Origin: Sialis fuliginosa
Taxonomy: Eukaryota > Arthropoda > Insecta > Megaloptera > Sialidae
DNA length: 64,000 nucleotides
Assembly (NCBI GenBank): GCA_961205875.1
Contig: OY540822.1
Location: 746,501-810,500 of the forward strand
Direction of reading: 5' to 3'
Shown here: positions 11,180-22,928 of the stretch, piece after piece
How positions within the stretch are numbered: the first letter of the stretch is position 1
Layout of the letters: each line of letters opens with the position of its first letter
Position numbers and translations under genes: made by a program
The notes under the pieces: generated by a model
The model's database searches: none
The model's input: only the letters and a program-made list of their open reading frames with translations
What the model was told of the DNA's origin: nothing

Positions 11180-13978
11180 CAGGCTGTCTAAATAGCAGGG
11201 GACAGTATGGGGATTTCGGAAACTATAAGAGATAGAGATTGGGTTAAATGAGAGAAAAGTTACCTTTAAACACAAAAATTTCATAGCCTACTAGATATTA
11301 GCCAAAAACCATTTTAGTCCGAATTTTCCTATCGTGAATATTTCTTAAGCGACTTGAAATTTTAGAAAATGTTTCAAATAAATGCTGTAGGGTTTAGTAT
11401 TGTCTATTTAGAAATATTTTTTTAATTTTCAGAAATCTCGTAGTTTTTGAGATATGAGACTAACTTATGTTTTCTTAAATAGGAGCAATATGAAATTTTG
11501 TAATTTTTGAACAGAAGATTTTATTACCTTTTCAACGATATGCAACTTGATGCACTTACTTTTCAAAATATCTCAAAAAATGATCAAAATGTATTTTTTA
11601 TTTATTTAATACATTGTATGATCCAAAGATGGCTATGACAATCAACAATAAGATTTAAAAACAACTGAAAATTTACTTTAAGCTAACGTAGCATGCATTA
11701 ACTATTGTATTAATAAAAAATAAAGACATATTTTATTTATTTAATACACAATACCAGTCAAAAATGGTTATGGCTGTCAACAATAACATATTAAATTAAC
11801 TTATAAAAAACGCGTTTAGTAATTAATTGTATTCATAAGAAAAATTATAAAAAATATTAAAACAACTTTTGAAATTTAAAATGTTTACCAAAACTGTACA
11901 AACTACCTTCCATGACATCTTTCACAGAATTATGCTTTGTTTATTATAGGTATTTCAGTTTGGACATTTAATAGCAGTACATGGTTTATTTTTTTTAATG
12001 CTTCATCAATTTTATCAAATTTTATAAATTTAAAAAAGTTGATCTTTAACACAACCCAATATGAAAAAATCCAACGGAATTAGGTCTATAATAACAATTT
12101 CTCAGCTGTTTTAAAAATCTCATTGTTGACAGCCATAGTGAACCATTGCCATCTTTGACTGGTATTGTGCATTAAATAGATTAAAATATGTTGTTTTTTT
12201 TATAAATAAAAAGGCTTATAAGTAAATCAATTGTTTTTTTTAGGGTTCCGAAGAAACCCTATTAATATCGCATTGTCGTCCGTCCGTCCTTTTCACTCAA
12301 AGCTAAATAGCTCGTAAACTATATAAGCTAGAAACTTGAAATTTTTACTGAACATGTAAAATGACACCCTCTAGTAAAATATGTACAAATTTAAAGAATA
12401 AATAATTTTTCAGGGGGGGCAATAAGGAGCTAAAGCTAGGTAAAAAAAATATTTTTTTTATACCAAGGCATGTGGCACGTTAAAATGTATAACCAAACAA
12501 GCGGAATTTGACCCTTTTTTTATTTTTTTTCTAAATCAAAAATGGTGCCTGTAGGGGGCTTTAAAGCAAATCCAAAAAAACAAAAAAAATGTATATCAAG
12601 ACGTGTGGCACGTCAAAATTTACGTCTCAATTAGTAGAATATGCCCCTATTTTTTATTTTTTTTCTAACTCAAAAATGGCGCCTGTAGGGGGCTAAAAGC
12701 AGTATTTTATTTTGTTCCCCCCCCTCCCTCTAACTCTGTAACTACCGGCTCAAAAAATCTGAAAAAAATTTGGTAACGAGGTTTTGGTGGGACTACCAAC
12801 GACAAATACTAAAGTCAACAATATAATTTTAAATTTTGGAATAATAGGGAGGGGTGTAAGAGAATTAAAAATTTTTATTTTCATATCTAGGCATGTGATA
12901 TGTCAAAATGTACATCTCATTTCGTAGAACATGACTATATTTTTTATTTTTTTTCTTACTCAAAAATGGTGCCTGTAGGGGGCTAAAAGCAGTGTTTTAT
13001 TTTGTCCCCCCCTACTCTATCTCTGTAACTACTGGCTCAAAAAATCTGAAAAAAATTTGGTAACGAGGCTTTGGTGGGACTACCAACGACAAATACTAAA
13101 GTCAACAATATAATTTTAAATTTTGGAATTATAAGGAGGGGCGTCATAAATTTTTTTTTTTGATATCTAGGCATGTGGTATGTCAAAATATAGCTCTCAA
13201 TTAGTAGAATTTGACACTTTTTTATATTTAAAGTTTAACTTAAAAATGCACCTGTAAGTGGTTCCAAACATTTCTCGTAGTACGTACTTCGGAACCCTTA
13301 TGGCATACACTCGTGTATGTCTTGCCCGAATTATTTAAATATTGTTGTTGATAGCCATAGCCATCTTTGGCTTGTATTGTGTATTAAATAAATAAAATAT
13401 GTCTTTATTTTTTATTAATACAATAGTTAATTCATGCTACGTTAGCTTAAAGTATATTTTCAGTTGTTTTTAAATCTTATTATTGATTGTCATAGCCATC
13501 TTTGGATCATACAATGTATTAAATAAATAAAAAATACATTTTGATCATTTTTTGAGATATTTTGAAAAGTAAGTGCATCAAGTTGCATATCGTTGAAAAG
13601 GTAATAAAATCTTCTGTTCAAAAATTACAAAATTTCATATTGCTCCTATTTAAGAAAACATAAGTTAGTCTCATATCTCAAAAACTACGAGATTTCTGAA
13701 AATTAAAAAAATATTTCTAAATAGACAATACTAAACCCTACAGCATTTATTTGAAACATTTTCTAAAATTTCAAGTCGCTTAAGAAATATTCACGATAGG
13801 AAAATTCGGACTAAAATGGTTTTTGGCTAATATCTAGTAGGCTATGAAATTTTTGTGAAATGTAAATACACCATTGAACTGTCCCCTTTTAAAGGTAACT
13901 TTTCTCTCATTTAACCCAATCTCTATCTCTTATAGTTTCCGAAATCCCCATACTGTCCCCTGTTATTTAGACACCCTG
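11180..13978. mobile_element. TA-flanked foldback element (mariner-type TSD)
   Basis: Termini CAGGCTGTCTAAATAGCAGG and the complementary CACCCTG at 13978 (rc CAGGGTGTCTAAATAACAGG), flanked by TA at 11178-11179 and 13979-13980. The right arm of the surrounding foldback shows the uninterrupted target (about 15580-15592), confirming the insertion. Arms of about 600 bp pair 11180-11790 with 13345-13978. No transposase frame is visible. The centre is occupied by the repeat at 12241-13336. Confidence 0.8.
12241..13336 (+). mobile_element. GGGTTCCG-type repeat, copy 1 (Helentron-associated-like?)
   Basis: Begins AGGGTTCCGAAG after a T run, carries a TCCGTCCGTCC tract near the start, internal tandem-like repeats (AATGGCGCCTGTAGGGGGCT blocks near 12540, 12680 and 12970), a subterminal inverted CTTCGGAACCCT at 13288-13299, then a hairpin (CATACAC-TCG-TGTATG) and the end TTGCCCGAATTATTT. 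Copy 2 (60519-62156) shares both edges exactly. A subterminal inverted repeat plus 3' hairpin, internal tandem repeats and insertion in T runs resembles non-autonomous Helentron relatives, but that is inference. Confidence 0.65.
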
Positions 13979-14077
13979 TAGTTATCATTACATAGAAAAT
14001 ATGAGTTTATGGTTGTTATGTATGTATGAAAAAGAGATAAAAATATGTTAATTTTTGACATCCGTTGAATTTGACGT

Positions 14078-14855
14078 CTATAGTTCTGATAATCTCATTC
14101 TCCTCGAGGGTGGTTCAAATTCATCATCATCTAAATCTGAGTTAGATACAGGACTCAATGGCATATCTATTTCTGCGTGTGCTTCATATCCAGTGTAATC
14201 CGGGTCTTTGGTTCCTTCATCTTCATATTCGCTTATTTTACATGTCCACCAACATACTTCTGCAAGCAATGCATCCAGTTTTTCCCCTTGAATCGCGATT
14301 CCATTGGCTTGGTGATCTGGTGGAAACGCTCACCTTGTTCGTCTGATTCTTGGGGCAATTGCCGTAAAAAGGCATCAAGGTAAAAATGTAAAAAGTGTAA
14401 TTTAAACGTCATGGATGCACCGATTTTTTCGTAATAATATGTACATTAAATCATCAACTCCTTTCTTTATCTCGTCTGGCTGTATATGATTCTTCTCTAA
14501 AACGCCCTCGATTACTGCTTTTAATGCGTTCCAGGCTCCCAAGTGATTGTTTGTCAGTAAGCCTGTGAAGGCTTCGCTTTTCATTAATTATCGTATATCC
14601 GGTCCATTGAGTACACCTGTTTAAAATGAAAAAAGCATTTGCAAAAAATTTATTAGCAATGCGAATAGAGCGAAGTGAACAAATGTAGATATGAAAATAT
14701 TTAAATAGACAATAATAAGTACCAGATCTAATTTTATCAACGCTGAGTTTTGTAAAGATGGTTTTCAAACATTCAAAGGCGCCATCCACATCTTTGACTA
14801 CCACTTCGATGAGTTTCCCACTGATTCCCAATTTTATATGGAGCGGTGGTAGCAA
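14078..14855 (-). pseudogene. Two-exon fragment of an arthropod repeat-associated protein, left arm
   Basis: Exon A (14855-14723, MLPPLHIKLGISGKLIE ... LSVDKIRSG) ends at a GT donor (14722-14721). An acceptor TTTTAAACAG precedes exon B at 14616. Joining at these sites keeps the frame, giving G|V-L-NGPDIR, but a TAA replaces the Lys codon seen in the right-arm copy (NGPDIRKLMKSEAF). The frame then continues (MKSEAFTGLLTNNHLGAWNA ... RKNRCIHD), shifts near 14410, and ends with AEVCWWTCKISEYEDE and an acidic tail. From memory, the blocks LPPLHIKLG, GPDIRKLM and SDEQGERFHQ belong to a large uncharacterised family repeated in arthropod genomes. Nonfunctional here (stop, frameshifts). Confidence 0.6.
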
Positions 14856-14893
14856 TATATCAATAATATCCTGTAACCTGTATTATTAGTTGA

Positions 14894-15446
14894 TTGTGTA
14901 AAGGTGGATCATATAATGGACCAGATATACGAAAATTAATGAAAAGCGAAGCCTTCACAGACTTACTGACAAACAATCACTTGGGAGTCTGGAACGCATT
15001 AAAAGCAGTAATCGAGGACGTTTTAGGGAAGAATCGTGTACAGCCAGACGAGATGAAGAAAGGAGTTGATGATTTAATGTACATATTATTACGAAAAAAT
15101 CGGTGCATCCATGACGTTAAAATTACACTTTTTACATTTTCACCTTGATGCCTTTTTGCGACAATTGCGCCAAGAATCAGACGAACAAGGTGAGCATTTC
15201 CACCAGATCACCAAGCCAATGGAATCGCGATTCAAGGGGAAAAAACTGGATGCATTGCTTGCAGAAGTATGTTGGTGGACATGTAAAATAAGCGAATATG
15301 AAGATGAAGGAACCGAAGACCCGGATTACACTAGATATGAAGCACACGCAGAAATAGATATGCCATTGAATCCTGTATCTAACTCAGATTCAGATGATGA
15401 TGAATTTGAACCACTCTCGAGGAGAATGAGATTATCAAAACTATAA
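14894..15446 (+). pseudogene. Same protein fragment, right arm of the foldback
   Basis: Inverted copy of 14078-14616. The first frame (to 15148) reads GGSYNGPDIRKLMKSEAFTD ... LMYILLRKNRCIHD. The second (15111-15446) reads TLKLHFLHFHLDAFLRQLRQ, SDEQGEHFHQITKPMESRF, AEVCWWTCKISEYEDE, and an acidic C-terminus (SNSDSDDDEFEP). A shift of frame between 15105 and 15120 is also present in the left arm, so it predates formation of the inverted repeat. No ATG starts the first frame, and its upstream exon A is absent from this arm. Function of the family unknown; I see no recognisable transposase catalytic motif. Confidence 0.6.
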
Positions 15447-16025
15447 ACGTCAAATTCAACGGATGTCAAAAATTAACATATTTTTATCTCTTTTTCATAC
15501 ATACATAAAAAAATTCTTCTACGATTTTTTGTCATACATACATAACAACCATAAACTTATATTTTCTATTTAATGATAACTTTAAAATGAATTGGAAAAC
15601 ATTTGTTTGATTCGAAATAAAGTGAAAAAGAAAAAAAAAAACATATTTGTGGATGTGTAGCTAAGTTATTGATCAAAAATGGTAATAAATGGGCATTTTT
15701 GCGATTTTGAGGCACTAGATGCATTTTTTGGGTAAGTTTGTTTTGGATCTTTTTTCTCCCATTCAATACCTACAACTTTGCTGAAGACACAAAAACAATA
15801 TTCTCTACTGTTTACCGAGATATAGCCGTCTCAAAATATCGAAAAAGTGCTCCACATCCAGTTTGAGCCAAAAAATACATGATGTCATAAAATGACAACC
15901 TGAGCCAAATTAGCAAAACGAATGATGCAGAATTTCTAGTTTTGGTAAGTACTTTCAGCAGCGATCCACAAAACTTATGCCCAAATCGATGACCGAAAAA
16001 ATGTTGCAATTGATAGAGTAGAGTC

Positions 16026-18918
16026 AAATGGGAAAAATTTTGAAATAAATTTTATCAACTATTCAAACCTAATATAAATTTTTTAGAAAAAAATTTCTTA
16101 GAAATAACTGATTTTGTAAATTGTAAATGGATAGAGAATTCCCACATAGAATTATTTAATAGGGGACTGAAGTCATATATAAAAAAATATCTAACTGTAG
16201 GATTCTTACATGTTTTTCCTTTTGAATCACATTTGGTCTGTTATAGTGAAAACATTAAAGAGGGGGATTATAAATTCAACGTTAATACTGATCTTTTGTT
16301 TTCTCAGCAAGAGGCTGTAGAAAATATCATTAAAAATTATGCTGACATTATTGCATGGGATACTTCGCAAATAGGGTTGTCACAATTAGTAACACATACA
16401 ATAGACACAAACAGACATTCTACCATTAAACAGATACCAGAGTAGCACATAAGGAGAAAGAGATAATAAGGGAACAGGTTAATGAAATGTTGGAAAATAA
16501 TGTAATAGTACCATCAATTAGTCCGTGGTCTAGTCCTGTAGTGCTAGTAAATAAGAAAAAAGGGTAGTGGCGTTTTGCGTGGATTATAGGAAATTAAACG
16601 CGGTTACAAAGAAAGATGCGTATCCACTACCTGTGTTGGAAGACATTCTCAGCTACTTAGGTGGGTCAAAGTATTTCACAAGTTTGGACATGATGAGCTC
16701 ATATTGGCAAGTTTCTATAGATGAAAAAGATAGAGCTAAAACGGCGTTTGTTACACCAGATGACCATTATGAGTTCAACATTCTAAGCTTTGGGTTATGC
16801 AATGCTCCGGCAACGTTTCAAAATTTAGCAGATTTAGTTTTGGGCGAACTTAAATGGAAGGAGGCTCTAGTTTACTTAGATGACATAATTGTTTTCAGTA
16901 AGACCTTTGAAGAACATATACGTAGATTAGAAAGAGTATTTGATAAATTAAGAAAAGCTAAATTGACACTTAATCCTAAAAAATGCAATTTGTCAACACT
17001 ACACTAAATATTTTGGGACATGTGGTAAATGAGTACGGCATAGCTCCAGATCCGGATAAATTAATAGCCATAGAACACTTTCCAAAACCTAAAAAGATTA
17101 AAGACATACAAAGTTTCTTAGGCTTATGTAATTACTATAGAAAATTTATTCAAAATTTTGCTAATATTGCTAAACCCTTGTATACATTAACACATAAAAC
17201 AGACAAATTTAATTTTGATGATAAGGCTGAAGATGCATTCAATTTACTAAAAGATAAGTTAACTTCCGCTCCCGTACTCATGCACTACAATCCACATTCG
17301 GAAACAGAGCTACGTGTCGATGCGTGTGGCTATGGTATCGGTGGAATTCTGTTACAACGTAACAAAACCGATAACGAGTGACACCCAGTGGCGTACGCTT
17401 CCCGTAGATTATCTAATACAGAAATGAAGTATCATATAACGGAACAAGAATGCTTAGCTGTAGTGTGGACATTAGGGAACTTGAGACCGTATCTTTGGGG
17501 TAACAAAATTAGAATAGTTACCGACCATCATGCCTTATGTTGGCTTAAATCAGTAAGAGACCCCTCTGGTCGATTAGCTAGGTGGGCGGTAAAATTACAA
17601 AAGTGGAGCGACCCACCGAGATGCTGATTGTCTGTCTAGGTTTCCTATTTTGGAGGGCACTAGGGAGTGCGAGGATGAATGTGAACAGGTAGCCACGTAT
17701 AATCTAAACCCCATATCGCTACTACAAAAGAACTACAAAAAGAAGATCCCATAGTTATCGATTACATGGAAAAAATAAAGAACCTGGAACAGCTGGCACC
17801 TAATATAAAACGTAAATTTGAAAATTTTAGACTAACAGATAATGGATTATTTAGAATAGTAAAAACTAAATTCGGGGAAAATCTAATACCAGTTATCCCA
17901 GAAAAATTAAAATTTGAAATATTTTTCAGTCATCATAATGATCCAGTGGCAGGACATTTAGGTATAAATAAAACTGTAGATAAAATTAAAAAACTATATT
18001 TTTGGGATAATATGGTAAAAGATATAACAAAACATATTAAATGTTGTCCAGACTGTCAGGGAAGGGAGCCACAAATGTGAAACCCTCAGGTTTACTTAAA
18101 AATATAACGGTACATGAACCTTTCGACATGATAGGAATGGACCTATTAGACCTTTTAAACGTAGTAGGAATGGTAAAACTTTTATTATTGTCGCGACGGA
18201 TTACGCAACGCGTTGGATAGAGACGAGAGCGTTAGTAAATAGTAAAGCGTATCCAGTAGCTAAATTTCTAGTTGAACAAATAATCTGTCGACGTGGTGCA
18301 CCTCGCGAAATATTAACGGACCAAGGTAAAGTTTTCTGATCACAATTAGTCACTGAAATTGTAGAATGCTTAGGTTCTAAAAGTCTTTATACGACTGTCT
18401 ACCACCCTAATATGTGTAATGGACTCACAGAATGATTTAATAAAACATTAGCAAATATGTTGAGCTGCTACACAAATAAAACTCAAAACAATTGGGATGA
18501 ATACCTGTGTCACGTCACTTTTGCATACAATAGTTCGAAACAAGATTCGACTAAACAATCTCCTTTTGTCCTCCTGTACGGTAGGGAAGCAGTCATACCT
18601 ACAGAAGCACAATTGAGACAAAATTTCGAATTAAATTCAACAGAAGAAATGCGAGAACTTTTTTTAGAAATTCGAGAAGATGCGAAATTAGCATTAACTA
18701 ATAAACAAAAATTAGATAAAGTTCGGTACGATGGTAAACACAGGCATGTCATTTACAATGAAGGAGATACAGTTAAAATTTATACCCCTGTTAGGCAGGT
18801 AGGAAAAAGCGATAAGCTACAAATTAATTGGAAAGGTCCGTATACCATTTTGAAAAGATTATCAGATATAAATTATGAGATACAATGGAAAAAGAATAAC
18901 AAATTAGTAAAAGAGTAA
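16026..18918 (+). pseudogene. Gypsy-1 pol (RT, RNase H, integrase), multiply disrupted
   Basis: Resumes after the foldback. Pre-RT region (SQQEAVENIIKNYADIIAWD), RT from 16567 (FCVDYRKLNAVTKKDAYPL, SLDMMSSYWQV, FVTPDDHYEFNILSFGLCNA, YLDD at 16873-16884), thumb/connection (LGHVVNEYGIAPD, FLGLCNYYRKFIQNF), RNase H ([41 protein letters not shown]), integrase zinc finger (HHNDPVAGHLGINK ... CCPDC) and core (ATDYATRW, LTDQGK, NGLTE), and a GPY-like end (WKGPYTILKRL). Breaks: stop near 16443, frameshift near 16990, TGA at 17379, frameshifts near 17625 and 18075, TGA at 18337 and 18433. Both integrase TGA codons sit where CGA would fit, consistent with CpG decay. No env or chromodomain is seen. Confidence 0.88.
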
Positions 18919-19060
18919 ATACATGTTTATTATTATTATTATTTTTTGTAGAGACTTGGGAAAAGTCACATTTTTTTTTTTTAAATAAAATGTTTTAGTT
19001 GATTAAATGGATCAACGGTAATGACTAAGATAGTAGATTAAATGTTATTGGATTGATTAA

Positions 19061-19944
19061 GGGGGGGGGGGGGGGGGTAAGGTTTTAAAATGCATTTTTT
19101 TTTTTAAATTTTTTTCTGAATGTACAACATGTCGAGAGTATTGTGTCAAAATTTCAAGTAAATCGGAATAAAACTAACGAAGATACAGCGTTTCAAGCGA
19201 CCGACCCTCATGCTTGATTTTTATACGGACAAACTGCACGTACAAGTAAAGAGGGTAGAACCGAACTTAGGCAAAAGCAAAAAGATGCATTGGACATCCT
19301 GAATGACAGTGTTTCACTGTATGAAGCTGGCATTGATGATTCTGTGTAATTATAAAAAATTATACCCTTTTATTGATGCTTAATTTTGGATGTTCGAGTA
19401 TAATAAACTTTAAATCGATTTTCTCGCAAATGTCATTTTTGAAGTTCATTATAACTCAAAATCTACTTGACCGATCCTTTTGAAATTTTAAACACTATTT
19501 CTACACATAAATCAACAGGTAATCAGAGAGAGTTTTTTTTACCATTTTTTTCCATTTTATAATAACAAATTCACCGAAATTTTTAGCGAAAATCACGTTT
19601 TTCACTTTCAAATGCTGCCAAAAATAATTAAATCGAAAAAAAAAAACTCTCTCTGACTACCTAGGGAAACAAATCACCTTTCAAGCACATTTCGATTTTT
19701 TTGTTTTACATGATCCGGTAACGAGTTATGGTGTTCACCGCATAACAACTTTTTTTCGAGGCGCCTCCAGAGATTTGCTGTCATGGACTTATTTTTTAAT
19801 ATTTTTAATTGAAAATTTTTCCAAAGATACTTTAGATGTCATACTATAACGTGTATATGAAATAAATAAACCAACATTATTCATATCTTCAAAAAAAAAT
19901 CATGAAAATATGCCTTTTTTTGCCTTTAAAACCTTACCCCCCCC
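19061..19944. mobile_element. TTAA-flanked MITE
   Basis: Starts with a long G run and GGTAAGGTTTTAAAATGCA. Ends with the complement TTTAAAACCTTACCCCCCCC. TTAA flanks both sides (19057-19060, 19945-19948), a target duplication typical of piggyBac-like (or Kolobok) elements. 884 bp, no transposase. A 31-codon open stretch near 19255-19347 (RTELRQKQKDALDILNDSVS) was noticed but not recognised. Confidence 0.78.
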
Positions 19945-19970
19945 TTAAAGGTAAAATCAATTGGGATAAT

Positions 19971-20492
19971 TGTAAGGCCTATGGTATGAGTTATGACATA
20001 GAGCTAGAGAAATGACGCGTCATATACGTCAGGTATATTGTTCGTAGTTAGATAAGAATCATATTGGTAATATTTTAAAAGCAGGAAAAAGAAATATTGT
20101 TTTGAAGTAATAAGGAATAATAAGAAATAATGAAGAAAATAAATATTGATACAGTTGTGCTAGAACTGTAAGTAAAAAATAAGGAAAATCTCGAGAACAC
20201 GCGAAATCACCAATCATTAAAATGTTAACTATAAAAAATCGATTAATTTAGTGTATTGTGAACGTTCAGTAAATTAAATTTGTTATTTTAGTATACATTG
20301 TCTGCGTACAATGATTAAATTAGTTTAGTATTAATTGATTGTATTCAAATACTTAAGTTAGCTTACTTAATTTTTTAATATTCCTATATTTCTCAATCTT
20401 CGTTTACTATTCGGTATTTTATTGTCTATTTTTCGGCTCACGTTACATCTTTCAAAATTTAAACTTAACCCATACGACCCCAGGATGTGACA
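19971..20492 (+). repeat. Gypsy-1 3' LTR (left edge approximate)
   Basis: The right edge ...GGATGTGACA matches the 5' copy's end. The final ~120 bp align to 8476-8598 with several differences, indicating an old insertion. TGTAAGG at 19971 gives TG...CA ends and a 522-bp length, but the upstream portion does not align with the 5' LTR and no polypurine tract is obvious. Confidence 0.5.
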
Positions 20493-20879
20493 TTATTACG
20501 TTCAAAAAAATTCATTTGGTACATAATTTAGAGAATAATATTATCTATAGTATGTCCCATTCATTTTATTCTATCTTATTAATTTGTCAGAAATGTTTTA
20601 ATAAAAGAAGAATCACGTACACTATTCACTGGTAGGATTACGTATAAGAAAGTCCAGTGGTTCCCAAGGCAGATATTTTATAATGAAATGTCTTCTTGTT
20701 TCTCTTTTTTTGAATTTAGAATATTTTCACTTAATCTTGGTTTTTATATTCGTATTTGTAAATAATTAAACACGCTAAAAAGAAGACCACAACATGCTCG
20801 ATTTTGAGAGAGGTTATATTTCAAGATAAAATGTACAAACCTAAAAACTAAAAATAACATTTTTAATATATTTTTTTTC
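20493..20879. other. AT-rich spacer, no gene seen
   Basis: Flank of Gypsy-1. A GGCAGATATTTTATAATGAA block with GTAGGATTACGTATAAGAAAG resembles part of 37911-37960. No coding frame is supported. Confidence 0.5.
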
Positions 20880-21185
20880 CGGAACACAATAAGTCTAAAT
20901 CACACATTTTTGCGCAAAAATTTCGCTTCAAGTCAATTTTCAACCAATTTTAATGTACTCACAATCAGTCGCATTTGAAAGGTAAGTAGTTGTAGTTTCT
21001 GAAAATTACCACAACAATAGTCAATTCATCCTCTTAATTACCCTTTCAACCCATTAAATCTGAAAAATCGATTAAACGATAAATTAATAAATCGAGTAAG
21101 ATAATATATACCTACTGCACAAATATAAACATTAATTTGCTAGAACATTGCTTTTGAACATATCTACATACATATGTATGTACAG

Positions 21186-22928
21186 TAGGGCGTTCCTTAT
21201 TTCCCAAACTGCAATATCCAAGGCGTTCCCCCCCTGAATCATCTCTAAATACCTCAAAAATAAGAAAGCCACGTTCATACCCATAAAAAGTAGGGTCTGA
21301 GAGGTTTAATATCCAAGGCTTTCCCCCCCTGAATCATCTCTAAATACCTCAAAAATAAGAAAGCCACGTTCATACCCATGAAAAGTAGGGTCTCAGAGGT
21401 TCCACTCGAGGCCTGAATTTCAATGCATTTTAAATGGGGAGAAATTGTTTATTTTTTGTAGAGCTCAAAATGAGCTCGAAAAATCTGAAAAAAATCAAGG
21501 AGGTGTATTTTTGAGTGTTAAATCATTTAGAATTTTTTCAGATTTTTTAAAGCATTGGATCACACACAATAAAATAAATAACTGTTTTTTTTTAATAAAT
21601 ACATTATTTTTTCTTATAAATACATGATTTCTTATCAAAGTATGGAATAAATAATTCCTTTTAATCTTTTAATAATGAATGTTTTGACAAATAAATCATG
21701 GATATCTTGTCGAGTTTCAATTTTCGCTCTTTCCCAAAATTTTTTTACTTCGCAAATAGTTTCCCGTGCAGCTTCTCTGATCGTGACTTTTAAAAATTTA
21801 TGTTTGTATAGAAAAAGTTTCAATACTTGCGAAGCAGTTGGCAGTTTTTCTCCCACAATTTCGGAAATAGCCAATCCAATTAAGGGGAATTCTTCAGTAG
21901 TGATATTAGAAGCCATATTTCTGTATATTTTTAGTGTGTAAATTATTGAATTAATTCAAAGTATTGAAGTATATCAGAAACAACTATGTTAAAACCAAAA
22001 ATAATGCTTACAAGAATGATGGGATGTAAATTTTTCTATTCCGAAATATCCAATTTTGGATGTATAGTTGTCGTCGGATAGTTAAATTATAAATGCAAAT
22101 TATAATTTCGTAAAGAACGTGCAGATTGTAACCGACTACAGGAGTAATACGAATGATTTGGAAATATAATAATATATAGCTGATCGTATTTTCATCTACG
22201 ATCAAATGGAACAACTGTTTATTACAAAAGTGACAACAAATGTCGAGAAAGTGTTACGAAACTAACGTTATAATTAATAGGAACGCGAGCGCCTTTTCAA
22301 TAACACCGTTACATCTTATTCAAAAATATACATTATTTAAAATATTTATGTTTAAAAATGTTTACTTTGATGTCCAAAGCAATACATTTTTTTATCTGAT
22401 CAATTATGGTAAAATATTATGTATTTATAAGAAAAAATAATGTATTTATTAAAAAAAACAGTTATTTATTTTATTGTGTGTGATCCAATGCTTTAAAAAA
22501 TCTGAAAAAATTCTAGATGATTTAACACTAAAAAATACACCTCCTTGAATTTTTTCAGATTTTTCGAGCTCATTTTGAGCTCTACAAAAAATATTTAAAA
22601 AATTATGAATTAAAAAAAAGTCAGTTATTATTTTTATTTGAGCGTTCTAATGCTTCAAAAAATCTGAAAAAAATCAAGGAGGTGTATTTTCTAGTGTTGA
22701 ATCACCTCAAATTTTTTCAGATTTTTCGAGCTCATTTTGAGCTCTACAAAAAATAAACAATTTCTCCCCATTTAAAATGCATTGAAATTCAGGCCTCGAG
22801 TGGAACCTCTCAGACCCTACTTTTCATGGGTATGAACGTGGCTTTCTTATTTTTGAGGTATTTAGAGATGATTCAGGGGGGGGGGGAACGCCTTGGATAT
22901 TGCAGTTTGGGAAATAAGGAACGCCCTA
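21186..22928. mobile_element. Foldback element with 8-bp TSD (hAT-type)
   Basis: Terminal TAGGGCGTTCCTTATTTCCC and its complement ending ...GGAACGCCCTA, flanked by perfect ATGTACAG at 21178-21185 and 22929-22936. An 8-bp duplication and TAGGG-like ends fit the hAT superfamily. A ~119-bp block in the left arm (CCTGAATCATCTCTAAATAC ... GGGTCT) is tandemly duplicated. A second block (AGCTCGAAAAATCTGAAAA ... ATCAAGGAGGTGTATTTT) occurs three times in alternating orientation. It carries the frame at 21635-21916 but no hAT transposase. Confidence 0.85.
21635..21916 (-). CDS. Captured N-terminal exon of an uncharacterised arthropod protein
   Basis: 93-residue frame starting MASNITTEEFPLIGLAISEI, with KLPTASQVLKLFLYKHKFLK, REAARETICEVKKFWERAKI and ETRQDIHDLFVKTF. 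Predicted mostly helical. From memory, the pattern LPT..QVL ... AA...V..FWE.ARI.TR is typical of the N-terminus of the same repeated arthropod family whose later exons appear at 14078-15446, but I could not verify this. The last ~15 residues (KGIIYSIL) are AT-rich and may be intron read-through. It lies inside a foldback, so expression and function are doubtful. Confidence 0.45.
   Translation of the reverse strand: MASNITTEEFPLIGLAISEIVGEKLPTASQVLKLFLYKHKFLKVTIREAARETICEVKKFWERAKIETRQDIHDLFVKTFIIKRLKGIIYSIL

Larger units (their letters stand above)
10751..16025. mobile_element. Large foldback element inserted in Gypsy-1 pol
   Basis: Long inverted repeat interrupting Gypsy-1 between protease and RT. 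Left arm: about 10780-11179 plus 13979 to about 14620. Right arm: about 14890-15992. Paired blocks include GCATAAGTTTTG at 10780 with its complement near 15985, and the region around 11120-11176 with about 15580-15645. The extreme ends are asymmetric: about 40 bp outside GCATAAG on the right have no partner on the left, where TAGGTTAGGTTAGGTT occurs instead. No clear target duplication is seen. Each arm carries a copy of the same gene fragment (next entries). Superfamily not assigned. Confidence 0.75.

Noticed and set aside
18919-19060. Possible env gene downstream of Gypsy-1 integrase
   Set aside because: No open frame or membrane-protein signature between the integrase end and the LTR; only AT-rich sequence and a MITE.
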